Shown here: positions 44,671-53,799 of the stretch, piece after piece
Layout: each line of letters begins with the position of its first letter
How positions within the stretch are numbered: the stretch's first letter is position 1
Source of the DNA: Streptomyces griseoviridis
GTDB taxonomy: Bacteria; Actinomycetota; Actinomycetes; Streptomycetales; Streptomycetaceae
Direction: 5' to 3'
DNA length: 64,000 bases
NCBI GenBank assembly: GCA_014649155.1
Contig: BMSM01000007.1
Coordinates: forward strand, 1 to 64,000
Position numbers and translations under genes: made by a program
Notes under the pieces: generated by a model
Seen by the model: only the letters and a program-made list of their open reading frames with translations
The model's database searches: none
Told to the model about the DNA's origin: nothing

Positions 44671-45646
44671 ACCGCCGGCGCAGGTCCGCGACCCTCGCCC
44701 GCTGCTCCGGCCCGGTGCCCTGGTCGCCCAGGGACGCGGCCGGACGCAGCCCCGGTGCCGTGCCGGGGACCTGGCGACGCGGGCCGGGAAGGGGCACGTC
44801 CCGGCGCTGCTGACGCGCCGGGCCGGCATCACCCCCCGGGCTTCCCTGGCCCGCGGCTCCCCCCGACGCACCGGCCACGGCGATCTGTACGCCCTGATCG
44901 GCCAGGGCCTGGAGTTCGGTGCCGGCCCGGTCGTCGTGACCGGGTGGCTCGTCCGTCACCAGGCGGGTGATCAGCTCGGTGGGCACGGTCTGGAACATCG
45001 TGTCGGTGCCCAGCTTGGTGTGGTCGGCCAGGACCACGACCTCGGCGGCGGCCTGGACCAGCGCGCGGTCCACGGAGGCCGACAGCATGTTGGACGTGGA
45101 CAGCCCCCGCTCGGCGGTCAGACCGCTGCCCGACAGGAAGGCCCTGGAGACCCGGAGGCCCTGGAGGGACTGCTCGGCACCGCTGCCGACGAGGGCGTAG
45201 TTCGACCCCCGCAGGGTGCCGCCGGTCATCACGACCTCCACCCGGTTGGCGTGGGCGAGGGCCTGGGCGACCAGCAGCGAGTTGGTGACGACGGTCAGGC
45301 CGGGCACCCGGGCGAGCCGGCGGGCCAGCTCCTGGGTGGTGGTTCCCGCCCCCACCACGATGGCCTCGCCCTCCCCCACGAGGCCCGCCGCGAGATCGGC
45401 GATGGCCGTCTTCTCGGCGGTCGCGAGATGGGATTTCTGCGGAAAGCCGGACTCCCGCGTGAAGCCGCCCGGCAGTACCGCACCGCCGTGCCGGCGGTCG
45501 AGGAGTCCTTCTGCCTCCAGTGCGCGCACGTCCCGCCGTACGGTCACTTCGGAGGTCTGGACGACGCGGGCGAGTTCACGGAGCGACACGGCCCCGTTCG
45601 CTCGCACCATTTCGAGGATCAATTGGCGACGTTCTGCAGCGAACAC
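44669..45646 (-). CDS. DeoR-family transcriptional regulator
   Basis: The 325-aa product has a DeoR winged helix (about 5-60, 'ERRQLILEMVRANGAVSLRELARVVQTSEVTVRRDVRALEAEGLLDRRHGGA') and a DeoR sugar-phosphate sensor domain (about 75-230, with 'VGAGTTTQELARRL' and 'VVTNSLLVAQAL'). From about 245 to the end it is a Gly/Pro/Arg-rich tail of low complexity, and the TAG stop is at the junction with the MITE. The ancestral C-terminus may therefore be lost or altered. The start is GTG at 45646 with no ribosome binding site and a -10 seven bases away, so the mRNA is probably leaderless. Its ligand is unknown; the nucleoside genes nearby are possible targets. Confidence 0.88.
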   Translation of the reverse strand: MFAAERRQLILEMVRANGAVSLRELARVVQTSEVTVRRDVRALEAEGLLDRRHGGAVLPGGFTRESGFPQKSHLATAEKTAIADLAAGLVGEGEAIVVGAGTTTQELARRLARVPGLTVVTNSLLVAQALAHANRVEVVMTGGTLRGSNYALVGSGAEQSLQGLRVSRAFLSGSGLTAERGLSTSNMLSASVDRALVQAAAEVVVLADHTKLGTDTMFQTVPTELITRLVTDEPPGHDDRAGTELQALADQGVQIAVAGASGGAAGQGSPGGDAGPARQQRRDVPLPGPRRQVPGTAPGLRPAASLGDQGTGPEQRARVADLRRR

Positions 45647-45653
45647 GAAACTG

Positions 45654-45686
45654 ACAGTAACCCCAGCGACCGTCTGCTTTCAGCAG
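45654..45686 (-). promoter_or_regulatory. Promoter and candidate autoregulatory operator of the deoR-family gene
   Basis: On the minus strand, CTGAAA (45683-45678) and TACTGT (45659-45654) are 18 bp apart, and TACTGT ends 7 nt before the GTG start. The perfect inverted repeat CTGCT-TTC-AGCAG (45674-45686) covers the -35. Confidence 0.55.
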
Positions 45687-45779
45687 TTTGCGGCGAATAA
45701 CAGAAGTTGTTCGCACCGGGTCATGCGAAGTGGTATAGAACCCCGGACGCGAGGGTTCGCTCCCGGGAACCGCGTGGCT

Positions 45780-47228
45780 TCAGGCGGGCTCCCCCGCCTG
45801 CCGGGTGTGCAGCTGCCGGGCCACCTCCGCGATCGATCCCGACAGGGACGGGTACACCGTGAAGGCGTTGGCGATCTGCTCGACCGTCAGGTTGTTGTCG
45901 ACGGCGACCGAGATGGGGTGGATCAGTTCCGAGGCGCGCGGGGCGACGACCACGCCGCCGACCACGATGCCGGTGCCGGGGCGGCTGAAGATCTTGACGA
46001 AGCCGTCCCGGATGCCCTGCATCTTGGCGCGCGGGTTGCGCAGCAGCGGCAGCTTCACCGACTTGGCGTCGATCTTGCCGGCGTCGACGTCGGCCTGGGT
46101 GTAGCCGACGGTGGCGATCTCCGGGTCGGTGAAGACGTTGGAGGAGACCGTCTTCAGGTTCAGCGGGGCCACCGCGTCGCCCAGGAAGTGGTACATGGCG
46201 ATCCGGCCCTGCATCGCGGCGACCGAGGCCAGCGCGAAGACGCCGGTCACGTCACCGGCGGCGTAGACGCCGGGGGCGGAGGTGCGCGAGACCCGGTCGG
46301 TCTTGATGTGCCCGGAGTCCTTGAGCCGGACGCCGGCCTCCTCCAGGCCCATGCCCTCGGTGTTCGGGATGGCGCCGACCGCCATCAGGCAGTGCGAGCC
46401 GGTGATGACCCGGCCGTCGGCGAGGGTGACCTCGACGCGGTCGCCGACGCGCTCGGCGGACTGGGCGCGGGAGCGCGCCATCACGTTCATGCCGCGGCGC
46501 CGGAAGACGTCCTCCAGGACGGCGGCGGCGTCCGGGTCCTCGCCAGGCAGCACCCGGTCGCGGGAGGAGACGAGGGTGACCCGGGAGCCCAGCGCCTGGT
46601 AGGCGCCGGCGAATTCGGCGCCGGTCACACCGGAGCCGACGACGATCAGTTCCTCGGGGAGTTCGTCGAGGTCGTAGACCTGCGTCCAGTTGAGGATGCG
46701 CTCGCCGTCCGGGCGGGCGTCGGGCAGCTCGCGCGGGTGGCCGCCGGTCGCGATCAGCACGGCGTCCGCGGTGAGCGTCTCCTCGCTGCCGTCGGCGGCG
46801 CGCACCACGACCTTGCGGGAGCCGTCGAGGGCCTGCATGCCCTCCAGCCGGCCGCGCCCGCGCATGACCCGGGCGCCGGCCCGGGTCACGGAGGCGGTGA
46901 TGTCGTGCGACTGGGCCAGCGCGAGGCGCTTCACGCGGCGGTTGACCTTGCCGAGGTCGACGCCGACCACCCGCGCGGACTGCTCCGCCGGCGGGGTGTC
47001 GTCGGCGACGATGATGCCCAGCTCCTCGTAGGAGGAGTCGAAGGTGGTCATCACCTCGGCCGTGGCGATGAGGGTCTTCGACGGCACGCAGTCGGTCAGC
47101 ACCGACGCCCCGCCCAGACCGTCGCAGTCGACGACGGTCACCTCCGCGCCGAGCTGCGCGGCGACCAGCGCCGCTTCGTATCCGCCGGGTCCGCCACCGA
47201 TGATCACGATCCGAGTCACGTACTCCAT
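45780..47228 (-). CDS. Flavoprotein of the LpdA / NAD(P)H:quinone reductase type
   Basis: The 482-aa pyridine nucleotide-disulfide oxidoreductase fold has FAD motif '[21 protein letters not shown]' near 7-27, NAD motif '[15 protein letters not shown]', and a dimerisation domain from about 355. The redox pair of true lipoamide dehydrogenases (GGTCLNVGC) reads GGASVLTDC here: the first cysteine is Ser42 and only C47 remains. This matches the M. tuberculosis LpdA-type quinone reductases that lack disulfide chemistry. ATG at 47228 or GTG at 47219 could be the start. Confidence 0.9.
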   Translation of the reverse strand: MEYVTRIVIIGGGPGGYEAALVAAQLGAEVTVVDCDGLGGASVLTDCVPSKTLIATAEVMTTFDSSYEELGIIVADDTPPAEQSARVVGVDLGKVNRRVKRLALAQSHDITASVTRAGARVMRGRGRLEGMQALDGSRKVVVRAADGSEETLTADAVLIATGGHPRELPDARPDGERILNWTQVYDLDELPEELIVVGSGVTGAEFAGAYQALGSRVTLVSSRDRVLPGEDPDAAAVLEDVFRRRGMNVMARSRAQSAERVGDRVEVTLADGRVITGSHCLMAVGAIPNTEGMGLEEAGVRLKDSGHIKTDRVSRTSAPGVYAAGDVTGVFALASVAAMQGRIAMYHFLGDAVAPLNLKTVSSNVFTDPEIATVGYTQADVDAGKIDAKSVKLPLLRNPRAKMQGIRDGFVKIFSRPGTGIVVGGVVVAPRASELIHPISVAVDNNLTVEQIANAFTVYPSLSGSIAEVARQLHTRQAGEPA

Positions 47229-47312
47229 TGTCCCGTACGCCCCGCCCGGCGACCGCCCCGGGGGCCCGGCCGATACGCCCCCGTGATCCGGAAGAGGCCG
47301 TACCCTCTCCCC

Positions 47313-47750
47313 ATGTCGCTCTACGCCGCGTACGCCGGCAACCTCGACGCGCGGCTGATGTCCCGCCGCGCCCCGCACTCGCCGCTGCGCGCCACCGGCT
47401 GGCTGAACGGGTGGCGGCTGACCTTCGGCGGCGAGCAGCTCGGCTGGCAGGGCGCCCTGGCCACCCTCGTGGAGGACCCGTTCTCCCAGGTCTTCGTCGC
47501 CCTCTACGACATCGCCCCGATGGACGAGGACTCCCTGGACCGCTGGGAGGGCGCGGGCCTGGACATCTACCGCCGCGCCCGGGTCCGGGCCCACACCCTG
47601 GAGGGCGAGGAGGGCGCCTGGACGTACGTCCTGAACGCCTACGAGGGCGGCCTGCCCTCGGCCCGCTACCTCGGGGAGCTGGCCGACGCCGCCGAATCCG
47701 CCGGCGCCCCGCACGACTACGTCATGGAACTGCGCAAACGGCCCTGCTGA
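47313..47750 (+). CDS. Gamma-glutamylcyclotransferase-like protein
   Basis: The 145-aa product begins [21 protein letters not shown], the N-terminal YGSN-like substrate-loop pattern of the GGCT fold (here YAGN). The block '[15 protein letters not shown]' holds the acidic residue expected for catalysis. The substrate is unproven, and mycothiol-using organisms lack abundant glutathione. Confidence 0.85.
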   Translation: MSLYAAYAGNLDARLMSRRAPHSPLRATGWLNGWRLTFGGEQLGWQGALATLVEDPFSQVFVALYDIAPMDEDSLDRWEGAGLDIYRRARVRAHTLEGEEGAWTYVLNAYEGGLPSARYLGELADAAESAGAPHDYVMELRKRPC

Positions 47751-47793
47751 CCGGTGCCCGGGGAATCGGGTGCGAACCCGTCACCTCCACCAT

Positions 47794-47823
47794 CTACGCG
47801 CGTAGGCCCAAAGCGGCTACCCT
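47794..47823 (+). promoter_or_regulatory. Palindromic operator CTACGCGCGTAG and -10 of deoD
   Basis: The perfect 12-bp palindrome is at 47794-47805. TACCCT at 47818-47823 is a plausible -10, and GTG (47831) follows seven bases later, so the transcript should start at or next to the start codon. The palindrome lies over the expected -35. The same palindrome stands before deoC and add. Confidence 0.75.
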
Positions 47824-47830
47824 CGTCCGC

Positions 47831-48655
47831 GTGAACGCATCTCTTCTTCCGGACGACCTCCAGGGCGACCCGTACGCCGCCGCCGACGCCGCCGCGGCCC
47901 GCCTGCGCGAACTGACGGGCGCCGAGACCCACGACGTCGCCCTCGTGATGGGCTCCGGCTGGGCCCCCGCGGTGGACGCCCTGGGCGCCCCCGACGCCGA
48001 GTTCCAGGTCACCGAGCTGCCCGGCTTCCCGCAGCCCGCGGTGGAGGGGCACGGCGGCAAGGTCCGCTCGTACTCCGTCGGTGACAAGCGCGCCCTGGTC
48101 TTCCTCGGCCGCACCCACTACTACGAGGGTCACGGCGTGGCCTCCGTGGCGCACGGGGTGCGGACGGCCGTCGCGGCCGGCACCAAGACGGTCGTGCTGA
48201 CCAACGGGTGCGGCGGTCTGCGCGAGGGCATGCGTCCCGGTCAGCCGGTGCTGATCAGCGACCACATCAACCTCACCGCCACCTCCCCCATCGTCGGCGC
48301 GAACTTCGTCGACCTGACCGACCTGTACTCCCCGCGGCTGCGGGCGCTGTGCAAGGAGGTCGACCCGACGCTGGAGGAGGGCGTCTACGCCCAGTTCCCC
48401 GGCCCGCACTACGAGACGCCGGCCGAGATCCGGATGGCCCGGGTGATCGGCGCGGACCTGGTCGGCATGTCGACGGTCCTGGAAGCCATCGCGGCGCGGG
48501 AGGCGGGGGCCGAGGTGCTGGGCATCTCCCTGGTCACGAACCTCGCCGCGGGGATGACGGGCGAGCCGCTCAACCACGAGGAGGTCCTCCAGGCCGGGCG
48601 GGACTCGGCGGCCCGGATGGGCTCGCTGCTGACGCAGGTGCTGGGCCGGCTGTAG
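47831..48655 (+). CDS. deoD: Purine nucleoside phosphorylase (trimeric type)
   Basis: The 274-aa product splits inosine, guanosine and deoxy forms with phosphate. Family blocks are '[11 protein letters not shown]' near 37-47, '[12 protein letters not shown]' near 97, 'TNGCGGL', '[28 protein letters not shown]' (phosphate and base site) and '[11 protein letters not shown]'. It is of the PunA/XapA trimeric type although usually called deoD in Streptomyces. The start is GTG 47831 with no ribosome binding site. It feeds (deoxy)ribose-1-phosphate to the mutase and DeoC. Confidence 0.95.
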   Translation: MNASLLPDDLQGDPYAAADAAAARLRELTGAETHDVALVMGSGWAPAVDALGAPDAEFQVTELPGFPQPAVEGHGGKVRSYSVGDKRALVFLGRTHYYEGHGVASVAHGVRTAVAAGTKTVVLTNGCGGLREGMRPGQPVLISDHINLTATSPIVGANFVDLTDLYSPRLRALCKEVDPTLEEGVYAQFPGPHYETPAEIRMARVIGADLVGMSTVLEAIAAREAGAEVLGISLVTNLAAGMTGEPLNHEEVLQAGRDSAARMGSLLTQVLGRL

Positions 48656-48670
48656 TCGCCGCGGCCTCAC

Positions 48671-48731
48671 CCGGGGGCTCCGTCCCGCCGGGCTCCCGGA
48701 CGGCCGGGGGTTCCGGGCGCGGAGCCCCCGG
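48671..48731 (+). terminator. Hairpin between deoD and the mutase gene
   Basis: CCGGGGGCTCCG (48671-48682) pairs perfectly with 48720-48731 around a 37-base GC-rich loop. It may be a weak terminator or a stability element in a shared transcript. Confidence 0.5.
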
Positions 48732-48771
48732 GAACGCGCGCCCCCGACGGACCGAAAGCGAAAGGACTCCC

Positions 48772-50403
48772 GTGCACACCGATGTCATCGCCGCCGCCAG
48801 GACCTGGCTGGCCGAGGACCCCGACCCGGAGACCCGCGCCGAGCTCTCCGCCCTCATCGACGCCGAAGACGTCACCGAACTCACCGCCCGCTTCGCCGGC
48901 ACCCTCCAGTTCGGCACCGCCGGCCTCCGCGGCGAGCTGGGCGCCGGCCCGATGCGCATGAACCGCGCGGTCGTCGTCCGCGCCGCCGCCGGGCTGGCCG
49001 CGTACCTGAGGAAGCAGGGCCACGACGGCGGCCTCGTCGTCGTCGGCTACGACGCCCGGCACAAGTCGTACGACTTCGCCCGCGACACCGCCGCCGTCAT
49101 GACCGGCGCGGGCCTGCGCGCGGCCGTGCTCCCCCGCCCGCTGCCGACCCCCGTGCTGGCCTTCGCCGTCCGGCACCTCGGCGCGGTCGCCGGTGTGGAG
49201 GTCACCGCCAGCCACAACCCGCCCCGCGACAACGGCTACAAGGTGTACCTCGGCGACGGCTCCCAGATCGTGCCGCCCGCCGACGCGGACATCGCCGCCG
49301 AGATCGACGCCGTGGGCTCCCTGCACGACGTACCGCGCCCGGAGGCCGGCTGGGACGTCCTCGACGACGCCGTCCTCGACGCCTACCTCGCCCGCACGGA
49401 CGCCGTGCTCGCCCCCGGCTCGCCCCGCACGGCCCGCACCGTCTACACGCCGATGCACGGCGTCGGCCGCGACACCCTGCTCGCCGCCTTCGCCCGCGCC
49501 GGTTTCCCGGAGCCGGTCCTCGTCGCCGAACAGGCCGACCCCGACCCGGACTTCCCGACCGTCGCCTTCCCCAACCCGGAGGAGCCCGGCGCGATGGACC
49601 TCGCCTTCGCGACGGCCCGCGCCGCCGCCCCGGACCTGGTCGTCGCCAACGACCCGGACGCCGACCGCTGCGCCGTGGCGGTGCCCGACGGCACCGGCTG
49701 GCGGATGCTCCGCGGCGACGAGGTCGGCGCGCTGCTCGCCGCCCACCTGGTGCGGCGCGGGGCGCGCGGCACCTTCGCGGAGTCGATCGTCTCCTCCTCG
49801 CTCCTCGCCCGCATCGCGGAGCGGGCCGGCCTGCCCCACACCGAGACCCTCACCGGCTTCAAGTGGATCGCCCGCGCCGAGGGCCTGCGCTACGGCTACG
49901 AGGAGGCCCTCGGCTACTGCGTCGACCCGGACGGCGTCCGCGACAAGGACGGCATCACCGCGGCGCTCCTCGTCACGGAGCTGGCCTCGGTCCTGAAGGC
50001 GGAGGGCCGCACGCTCCTCGACCTCCTCGACGACCTCGCCGTCGCCCACGGCCTGCATGCCACCGACCAGCTCTCGGTGCGGGTGGAGGACCTCACCGTC
50101 ATCGCCGACGCGATGCGCCGGCTGCGGACGCGTCCGCCGGCCGCGCTGGGGGGCCTGCCGGTGGTCCGCAGCGAGGACCTGGCGCACGGCGCGGACGGGC
50201 TGCCGCCCACCGACGGGCTGCGGTACACCCTGGACGGCGCCCGCGTCATCGTCCGCCCGAGCGGCACCGAACCGAAGCTGAAGTGCTACCTGGAGGTGGT
50301 CGTCCCCGTCGCCGACCGCGCCGGGCTGCCCGCGGCCCGGACCGCGGCGGCGGACCGGCTGGCGGCCGTCAGACGCGACCTGGCCACCGCAGCCGGACTC
50401 TGA
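48772..50403 (+). CDS. Phosphohexomutase / phosphopentomutase family protein
   Basis: The 543-aa product is an alpha-D-phosphohexomutase: 'LQFGTAGLRGELGAGPMRMN', phosphoserine loop 'TASHNPPRDNGYKVY', metal loop 'NDPDADRCAVA', sugar loop 'GDEVGALLA', and C-terminal phosphate site 'RPSGTEPKLKCYLE'. Of this family, the PGM2/PGMB2-like members convert (deoxy)ribose-1-phosphate to the 5-phosphate. The place between deoD and deoC suggests that role, though it is often annotated phosphomannomutase. The start is GTG at 48772. The end of the gene, with its stop, is duplicated downstream. Confidence 0.9.
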   Translation: MHTDVIAAARTWLAEDPDPETRAELSALIDAEDVTELTARFAGTLQFGTAGLRGELGAGPMRMNRAVVVRAAAGLAAYLRKQGHDGGLVVVGYDARHKSYDFARDTAAVMTGAGLRAAVLPRPLPTPVLAFAVRHLGAVAGVEVTASHNPPRDNGYKVYLGDGSQIVPPADADIAAEIDAVGSLHDVPRPEAGWDVLDDAVLDAYLARTDAVLAPGSPRTARTVYTPMHGVGRDTLLAAFARAGFPEPVLVAEQADPDPDFPTVAFPNPEEPGAMDLAFATARAAAPDLVVANDPDADRCAVAVPDGTGWRMLRGDEVGALLAAHLVRRGARGTFAESIVSSSLLARIAERAGLPHTETLTGFKWIARAEGLRYGYEEALGYCVDPDGVRDKDGITAALLVTELASVLKAEGRTLLDLLDDLAVAHGLHATDQLSVRVEDLTVIADAMRRLRTRPPAALGGLPVVRSEDLAHGADGLPPTDGLRYTLDGARVIVRPSGTEPKLKCYLEVVVPVADRAGLPAARTAAADRLAAVRRDLATAAGL

Positions 50404-50543
50404 CCCACCACAGGCCAGGTCGTCCCCGCCGCCGACCGCGCCGGACCGCCCACGGCCCGGACCACGGCGGCGGGGGCGGGGGCGGCCGGCGGCCGTCAGA
50501 CACGACCCGACCACCACAGCCGGACCCTGACCCACCACAGGCC
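50297..50543. repeat. Tandem duplication of the mutase gene 3' end
   Basis: Bases 50297-50416 (last ~35 codons, the stop and 13 bases beyond) are followed directly by a diverged copy at 50417-50543. The offset is 120 bp at the start and 127 bp at the end, because of a G-rich 7-bp insertion. Both copies end TGACCCACCACAGGCC. Confidence 0.9.
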
Positions 50544-50583
50544 GCCCGCCCCTCCCCCCAGGAGCGGGCGCCCCGGCACCCGG

Positions 50584-51267
50584 TCAGCCGGTGGCGGCCA
50601 GCACCGCCAGCAGCACCGCCCCGGCCACCGCGGGCGCGATGATCTCGTAGGCCCATCGGACGCCGATCTCGCCCCCGGCCGTCCCGCTGGTCCCCTCCCG
50701 GGCCGCCAGCAGGGAGCGCAGCTCGTCCATCACCTTGTCGCCCTCGGCCCGCACCGGCCCGTCATCGGCCTCGGCGGCGGTCCGCCGGCCGGCGAGCCCG
50801 AAGCCGGCCCGCCCGGCCGGCTTCCGGCCGTCCGCCGCCGTCCGCCGCGCCTCGCGCTGGGCCGCCCGCTTGCGGGCGCGCAGCGACACGGGCACGGCCC
50901 ACAGCTGGTACTTCGCGCCGGTGTCGGCGACGACCTCGTTGGAGTAGCCGGAGCGCAGCGCGCCGACCCGCTCCCAGGGCAGCACGACGACGCGCAGCGG
51001 GTTGCGCACGCGCAGCCGCTCCTCGTCCGCGAAGACGGCAGGCCGCAGGGTGTAGGCGGTCACCAGCGGCACCACGAGCAGCAGGGCGGCGAGCGCCAGC
51101 CACGGGGTGCGGCCCTCGCCCGCCACCAGCGCGTCGATGCCGAGCCACAGCGCGATGGCGAGCAGCAGCACCCCGCCGGCGATGCCCGCGGACGAGCGGT
51201 AGATCCGGTCCTGGGACGCGGGCGCCGGGGGCCGCGGCGCGGGCGGGGGGTGCTCCGGGGTGGTCAT
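50584..51267 (-). CDS. PH-domain (YdbT-like) membrane protein
   Basis: The 227-aa product has two N-terminal helices (about 26-47 and 55-72), a bacterial PH-like domain ('VFADEERLRVRNPLRVVVLPWERVGALRSG', about 78-125), a basic Ala/Arg-rich linker and a C-terminal helix. The function is unknown. It is divergent from deoC. Confidence 0.85.
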   Translation of the reverse strand: MTTPEHPPPAPRPPAPASQDRIYRSSAGIAGGVLLLAIALWLGIDALVAGEGRTPWLALAALLLVVPLVTAYTLRPAVFADEERLRVRNPLRVVVLPWERVGALRSGYSNEVVADTGAKYQLWAVPVSLRARKRAAQREARRTAADGRKPAGRAGFGLAGRRTAAEADDGPVRAEGDKVMDELRSLLAAREGTSGTAGGEIGVRWAYEIIAPAVAGAVLLAVLAATG

Positions 51268-51348
51268 GCTGCCGATTGTGCCCGACGCCGGCCCGGCGCC
51301 CGCCCGGGGGCTCACCCGCCCGGTGCCGCTCCGGGGGCTGTACAGCCG

Positions 51349-51367
51349 CTACGCGCGTAGATATGCT
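51349..51367 (+). promoter_or_regulatory. Palindromic operator CTACGCGCGTAG and -10 of deoC
   Basis: The 12-bp palindrome (51349-51360) abuts a good -10, TATGCT (51362-51367). The GTG start follows six bases later (51374), so the mRNA is probably leaderless. The palindrome fills the -35/-10 spacer, which suggests repression. Confidence 0.78.
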
Positions 51368-51373
51368 CGGCTG

Positions 51374-52357
51374 GTGACCATGCCCACCACCGCACCCGCA
51401 CCGGGGTCCACCGCATCCGCACCGGGACTCGCCGACGTCACCGCCTCCGACAGCACCCTGCGCCTTTTCCTGCACGGGCTGCCCGGGGTCGACGCGGTCG
51501 GCCTGGAGGCGCGCGCCGCCGCGCTCGGCACCCGGTCCATCAAGACGACCGCGAAGGCGTACGCCCTCGACCTCGCCATCTCCATGGTCGACCTGACGAC
51601 GCTGGAGGGCGCGGACACCCCGGGCAAGGTCCGGGCGCTCGGCGCCAAGGCGGTCCGCCCCGACCCGGCCGACCGCGCCACCCCGTCCACCGCCGCCGTC
51701 TGCGTCTACCCGGACATGGTGCCGGCCGCCAAGGAGGCCGTCGCCGGCTCCGGCGTCAAGGTCGCCTCGGTGGCCACCGCGTTCCCGGCGGGCCGCGCCT
51801 CCCTCGCCGTGAAGCTGGCCGACGTGCGCGAGGCGGTCGCGGCGGGCGCCGACGAGGTCGACATGGTCATCGACCGCGGCGCGTTCCTCGCGGGCCGGTA
51901 CCTGAAGGTGTACGAGGAGATCACGGCCGTGAAGGAGGCGTGCGGCACGGACGCCCGCCTGAAGGTCATCTTCGAGACCGGCGAGCTGTCGACGTACGAC
52001 AACATCCGCCGCGCGAGCTGGCTCGGCATGCTGGCCGGCGCCGACTTCATCAAGACGTCGACCGGCAAGGTGGCGGTCAACGCGACGCCCGCCAACACCC
52101 TCCTCATGCTGGAGGCGGTCCGGGACTTCCGCGCCGCCACCGGCGTCCAGGTGGGCGTGAAGCCGGCCGGCGGCATCCGCACCGCCAAGGACGCGGTCAA
52201 GTTCCTCGTCCTGGTCAACGAGACGGCGGGCGCGGACTGGCTCGACAACCACTGGTTCCGCTTCGGCGCCTCCTCGCTCCTGAACGACCTGCTGATGCAG
52301 CGCCAGAAGCTGGCCACCGGCCGCTACTCCGGCCCCGACTACGTGACGGTGGACTGA
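51374..52357 (+). CDS. deoC: Deoxyribose-phosphate aldolase
   Basis: The 327-aa class I aldolase splits 2-deoxyribose-5-phosphate to acetaldehyde and glyceraldehyde-3-phosphate. The Schiff-base lysine is K227 in ADFIKTSTGKV, and 'EVDMVIDRGAFLAG' and 'GVKPAGGIRTAKDA' are the other catalytic strands. The start is GTG 51374 (leaderless) or ATG 51380. It is followed six bases later by an aldehyde dehydrogenase that could consume the acetaldehyde. Confidence 0.96.
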   Translation: MTMPTTAPAPGSTASAPGLADVTASDSTLRLFLHGLPGVDAVGLEARAAALGTRSIKTTAKAYALDLAISMVDLTTLEGADTPGKVRALGAKAVRPDPADRATPSTAAVCVYPDMVPAAKEAVAGSGVKVASVATAFPAGRASLAVKLADVREAVAAGADEVDMVIDRGAFLAGRYLKVYEEITAVKEACGTDARLKVIFETGELSTYDNIRRASWLGMLAGADFIKTSTGKVAVNATPANTLLMLEAVRDFRAATGVQVGVKPAGGIRTAKDAVKFLVLVNETAGADWLDNHWFRFGASSLLNDLLMQRQKLATGRYSGPDYVTVD

Positions 52358-52362
52358 TCACC

Positions 52363-53799
52363 ATGGCACCTGTTTTCGAGTACGCACCGGCGCCCGAGTC
52401 CCGCGCCGTCGTCGACCTCGCGCCGTCCTACGGCCTGTTCATCGACGGCGAGTTCACCGAGAGCGCCGGCGGCGACCTGGTCAAGACGGTCAGCCCGGCC
52501 ACCGAGGAAGTGCTCGCCGAGTACACCCGGGGCACGGCGGAGGACGTCGACCGCGCCGTCCGGGCCGCCCGCAAGGCGTTCGAGACGTGGTCGGCGCTGC
52601 CCGGCGCCGAGCGCGCGAAGTACCTCTTCCGCATCGCCCGCGTCATCCAGGAGCGCAGCCGTGAGCTGGCCGTCCTGGAGACACTGGACAACGGCAAGCC
52701 GATCCGGGAGACCCGCGACGCCGACCTCCCCCTGGTCGCCGCGCACTTCTTCTACTACGCCGGCTGGGCCGACAAGCTCGGCCACGCGGGCTTCGGCCCG
52801 GACCCCCGCCCCCTCGGCGTGGCCGGCCAGGTCATCCCCTGGAACTTCCCGCTGCTGATGCTGGCGTGGAAGATCGCCCCGGCCCTGGCGGCCGGCAACA
52901 CGGTCGTGCTGAAGCCCGCCGAGACGACCCCGCTCTCCGCCCTGTTCTTCGCGGACATCTGCCGCCAGGCGGGGCTGCCGAGGGGCGTGGTCAACATCGT
53001 CACCGGTGACGGCGCCACCGGCGCCGCGCTGGTCGCCCACCCCGACGTGGACAAGGTGGCCTTCACCGGCTCCACCGCCGTCGGCAAGGAGATCGCCCGC
53101 ACGGTCGCCGGCACGGCCAAGAAGCTCACGCTGGAGCTGGGCGGCAAGGGCGCCAACATCGTCTTCGACGACGCCCCGGTCGACCAGGCCGTCGAGGGCA
53201 TCGTGAACGGCATCTTCTTCAACCAGGGCCAGGTCTGCTGCGCGGGCTCCCGCCTGCTGGTGCAGGAGTCGGTCCACGACGAGGTGCTGGACGCGCTCAA
53301 GCGCAGGCTCTCCACCCTGCGCCTGGGCGACCCGCTGGACAAGAACACGGACATCGGCGCGATCAACTCCGCCGAGCAGCTCGCCCGTATCACCGCGCTG
53401 GCCGACCAGGGCGAGGCGGAGGGCGCCGAGCGCTGGTCCCCGTCCTGCGAACTGCCCTCCTCGGGCTACTGGTTCGCCCCGACGGTCTTCACCGGCGTCA
53501 CCCAGGCGCACACCATCGCCCGTGACGAGATCTTCGGCCCGGTCCTGTCGGTGCTGACCTTCCGCACCCCGGACGAGGCGGTCGCCAAGGCCAACAACAC
53601 CCCGTACGGCCTGTCGGCGGGCATCTGGACCGAGAAGGGCTCCCGGATGCTCGCCGTGGCGGGCAGGCTGCGCGCGGGCGTCATCTGGTCCAACACGTTC
53701 AACAAGTTCGACCCGACCTCGCCCTTCGGCGGCTACAAGGAGTCGGGCTTCGGCCGCGAGGGCGGCCGCCACGGCCTGGAGGCGTACCTCGATGTCTGA
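52363..53799 (+). CDS. Aldehyde dehydrogenase, catalytic
   Basis: The 478-aa product has the ALDH fold with NAD motif 'GSTAVGKEIA', catalytic glutamate in 'LELGGKGANIVF' and cysteine in 'NQGQVCCAGSR' (C292 or C293). Its place behind deoC suggests acetaldehyde oxidation to acetate. It overlaps the next gene by 8 bp, so the two are coupled. Confidence 0.95.
   Translation: MAPVFEYAPAPESRAVVDLAPSYGLFIDGEFTESAGGDLVKTVSPATEEVLAEYTRGTAEDVDRAVRAARKAFETWSALPGAERAKYLFRIARVIQERSRELAVLETLDNGKPIRETRDADLPLVAAHFFYYAGWADKLGHAGFGPDPRPLGVAGQVIPWNFPLLMLAWKIAPALAAGNTVVLKPAETTPLSALFFADICRQAGLPRGVVNIVTGDGATGAALVAHPDVDKVAFTGSTAVGKEIARTVAGTAKKLTLELGGKGANIVFDDAPVDQAVEGIVNGIFFNQGQVCCAGSRLLVQESVHDEVLDALKRRLSTLRLGDPLDKNTDIGAINSAEQLARITALADQGEAEGAERWSPSCELPSSGYWFAPTVFTGVTQAHTIARDEIFGPVLSVLTFRTPDEAVAKANNTPYGLSAGIWTEKGSRMLAVAGRLRAGVIWSNTFNKFDPTSPFGGYKESGFGREGGRHGLEAYLDV

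Noticed and set aside
44669..45646. Assigning the CTACGCGCGTAG palindrome to the neighbouring DeoR-family protein
   Set aside because: Its own promoter carries a different inverted repeat (CTGCT-TTC-AGCAG) and not the palindrome, so the link is only one possibility.
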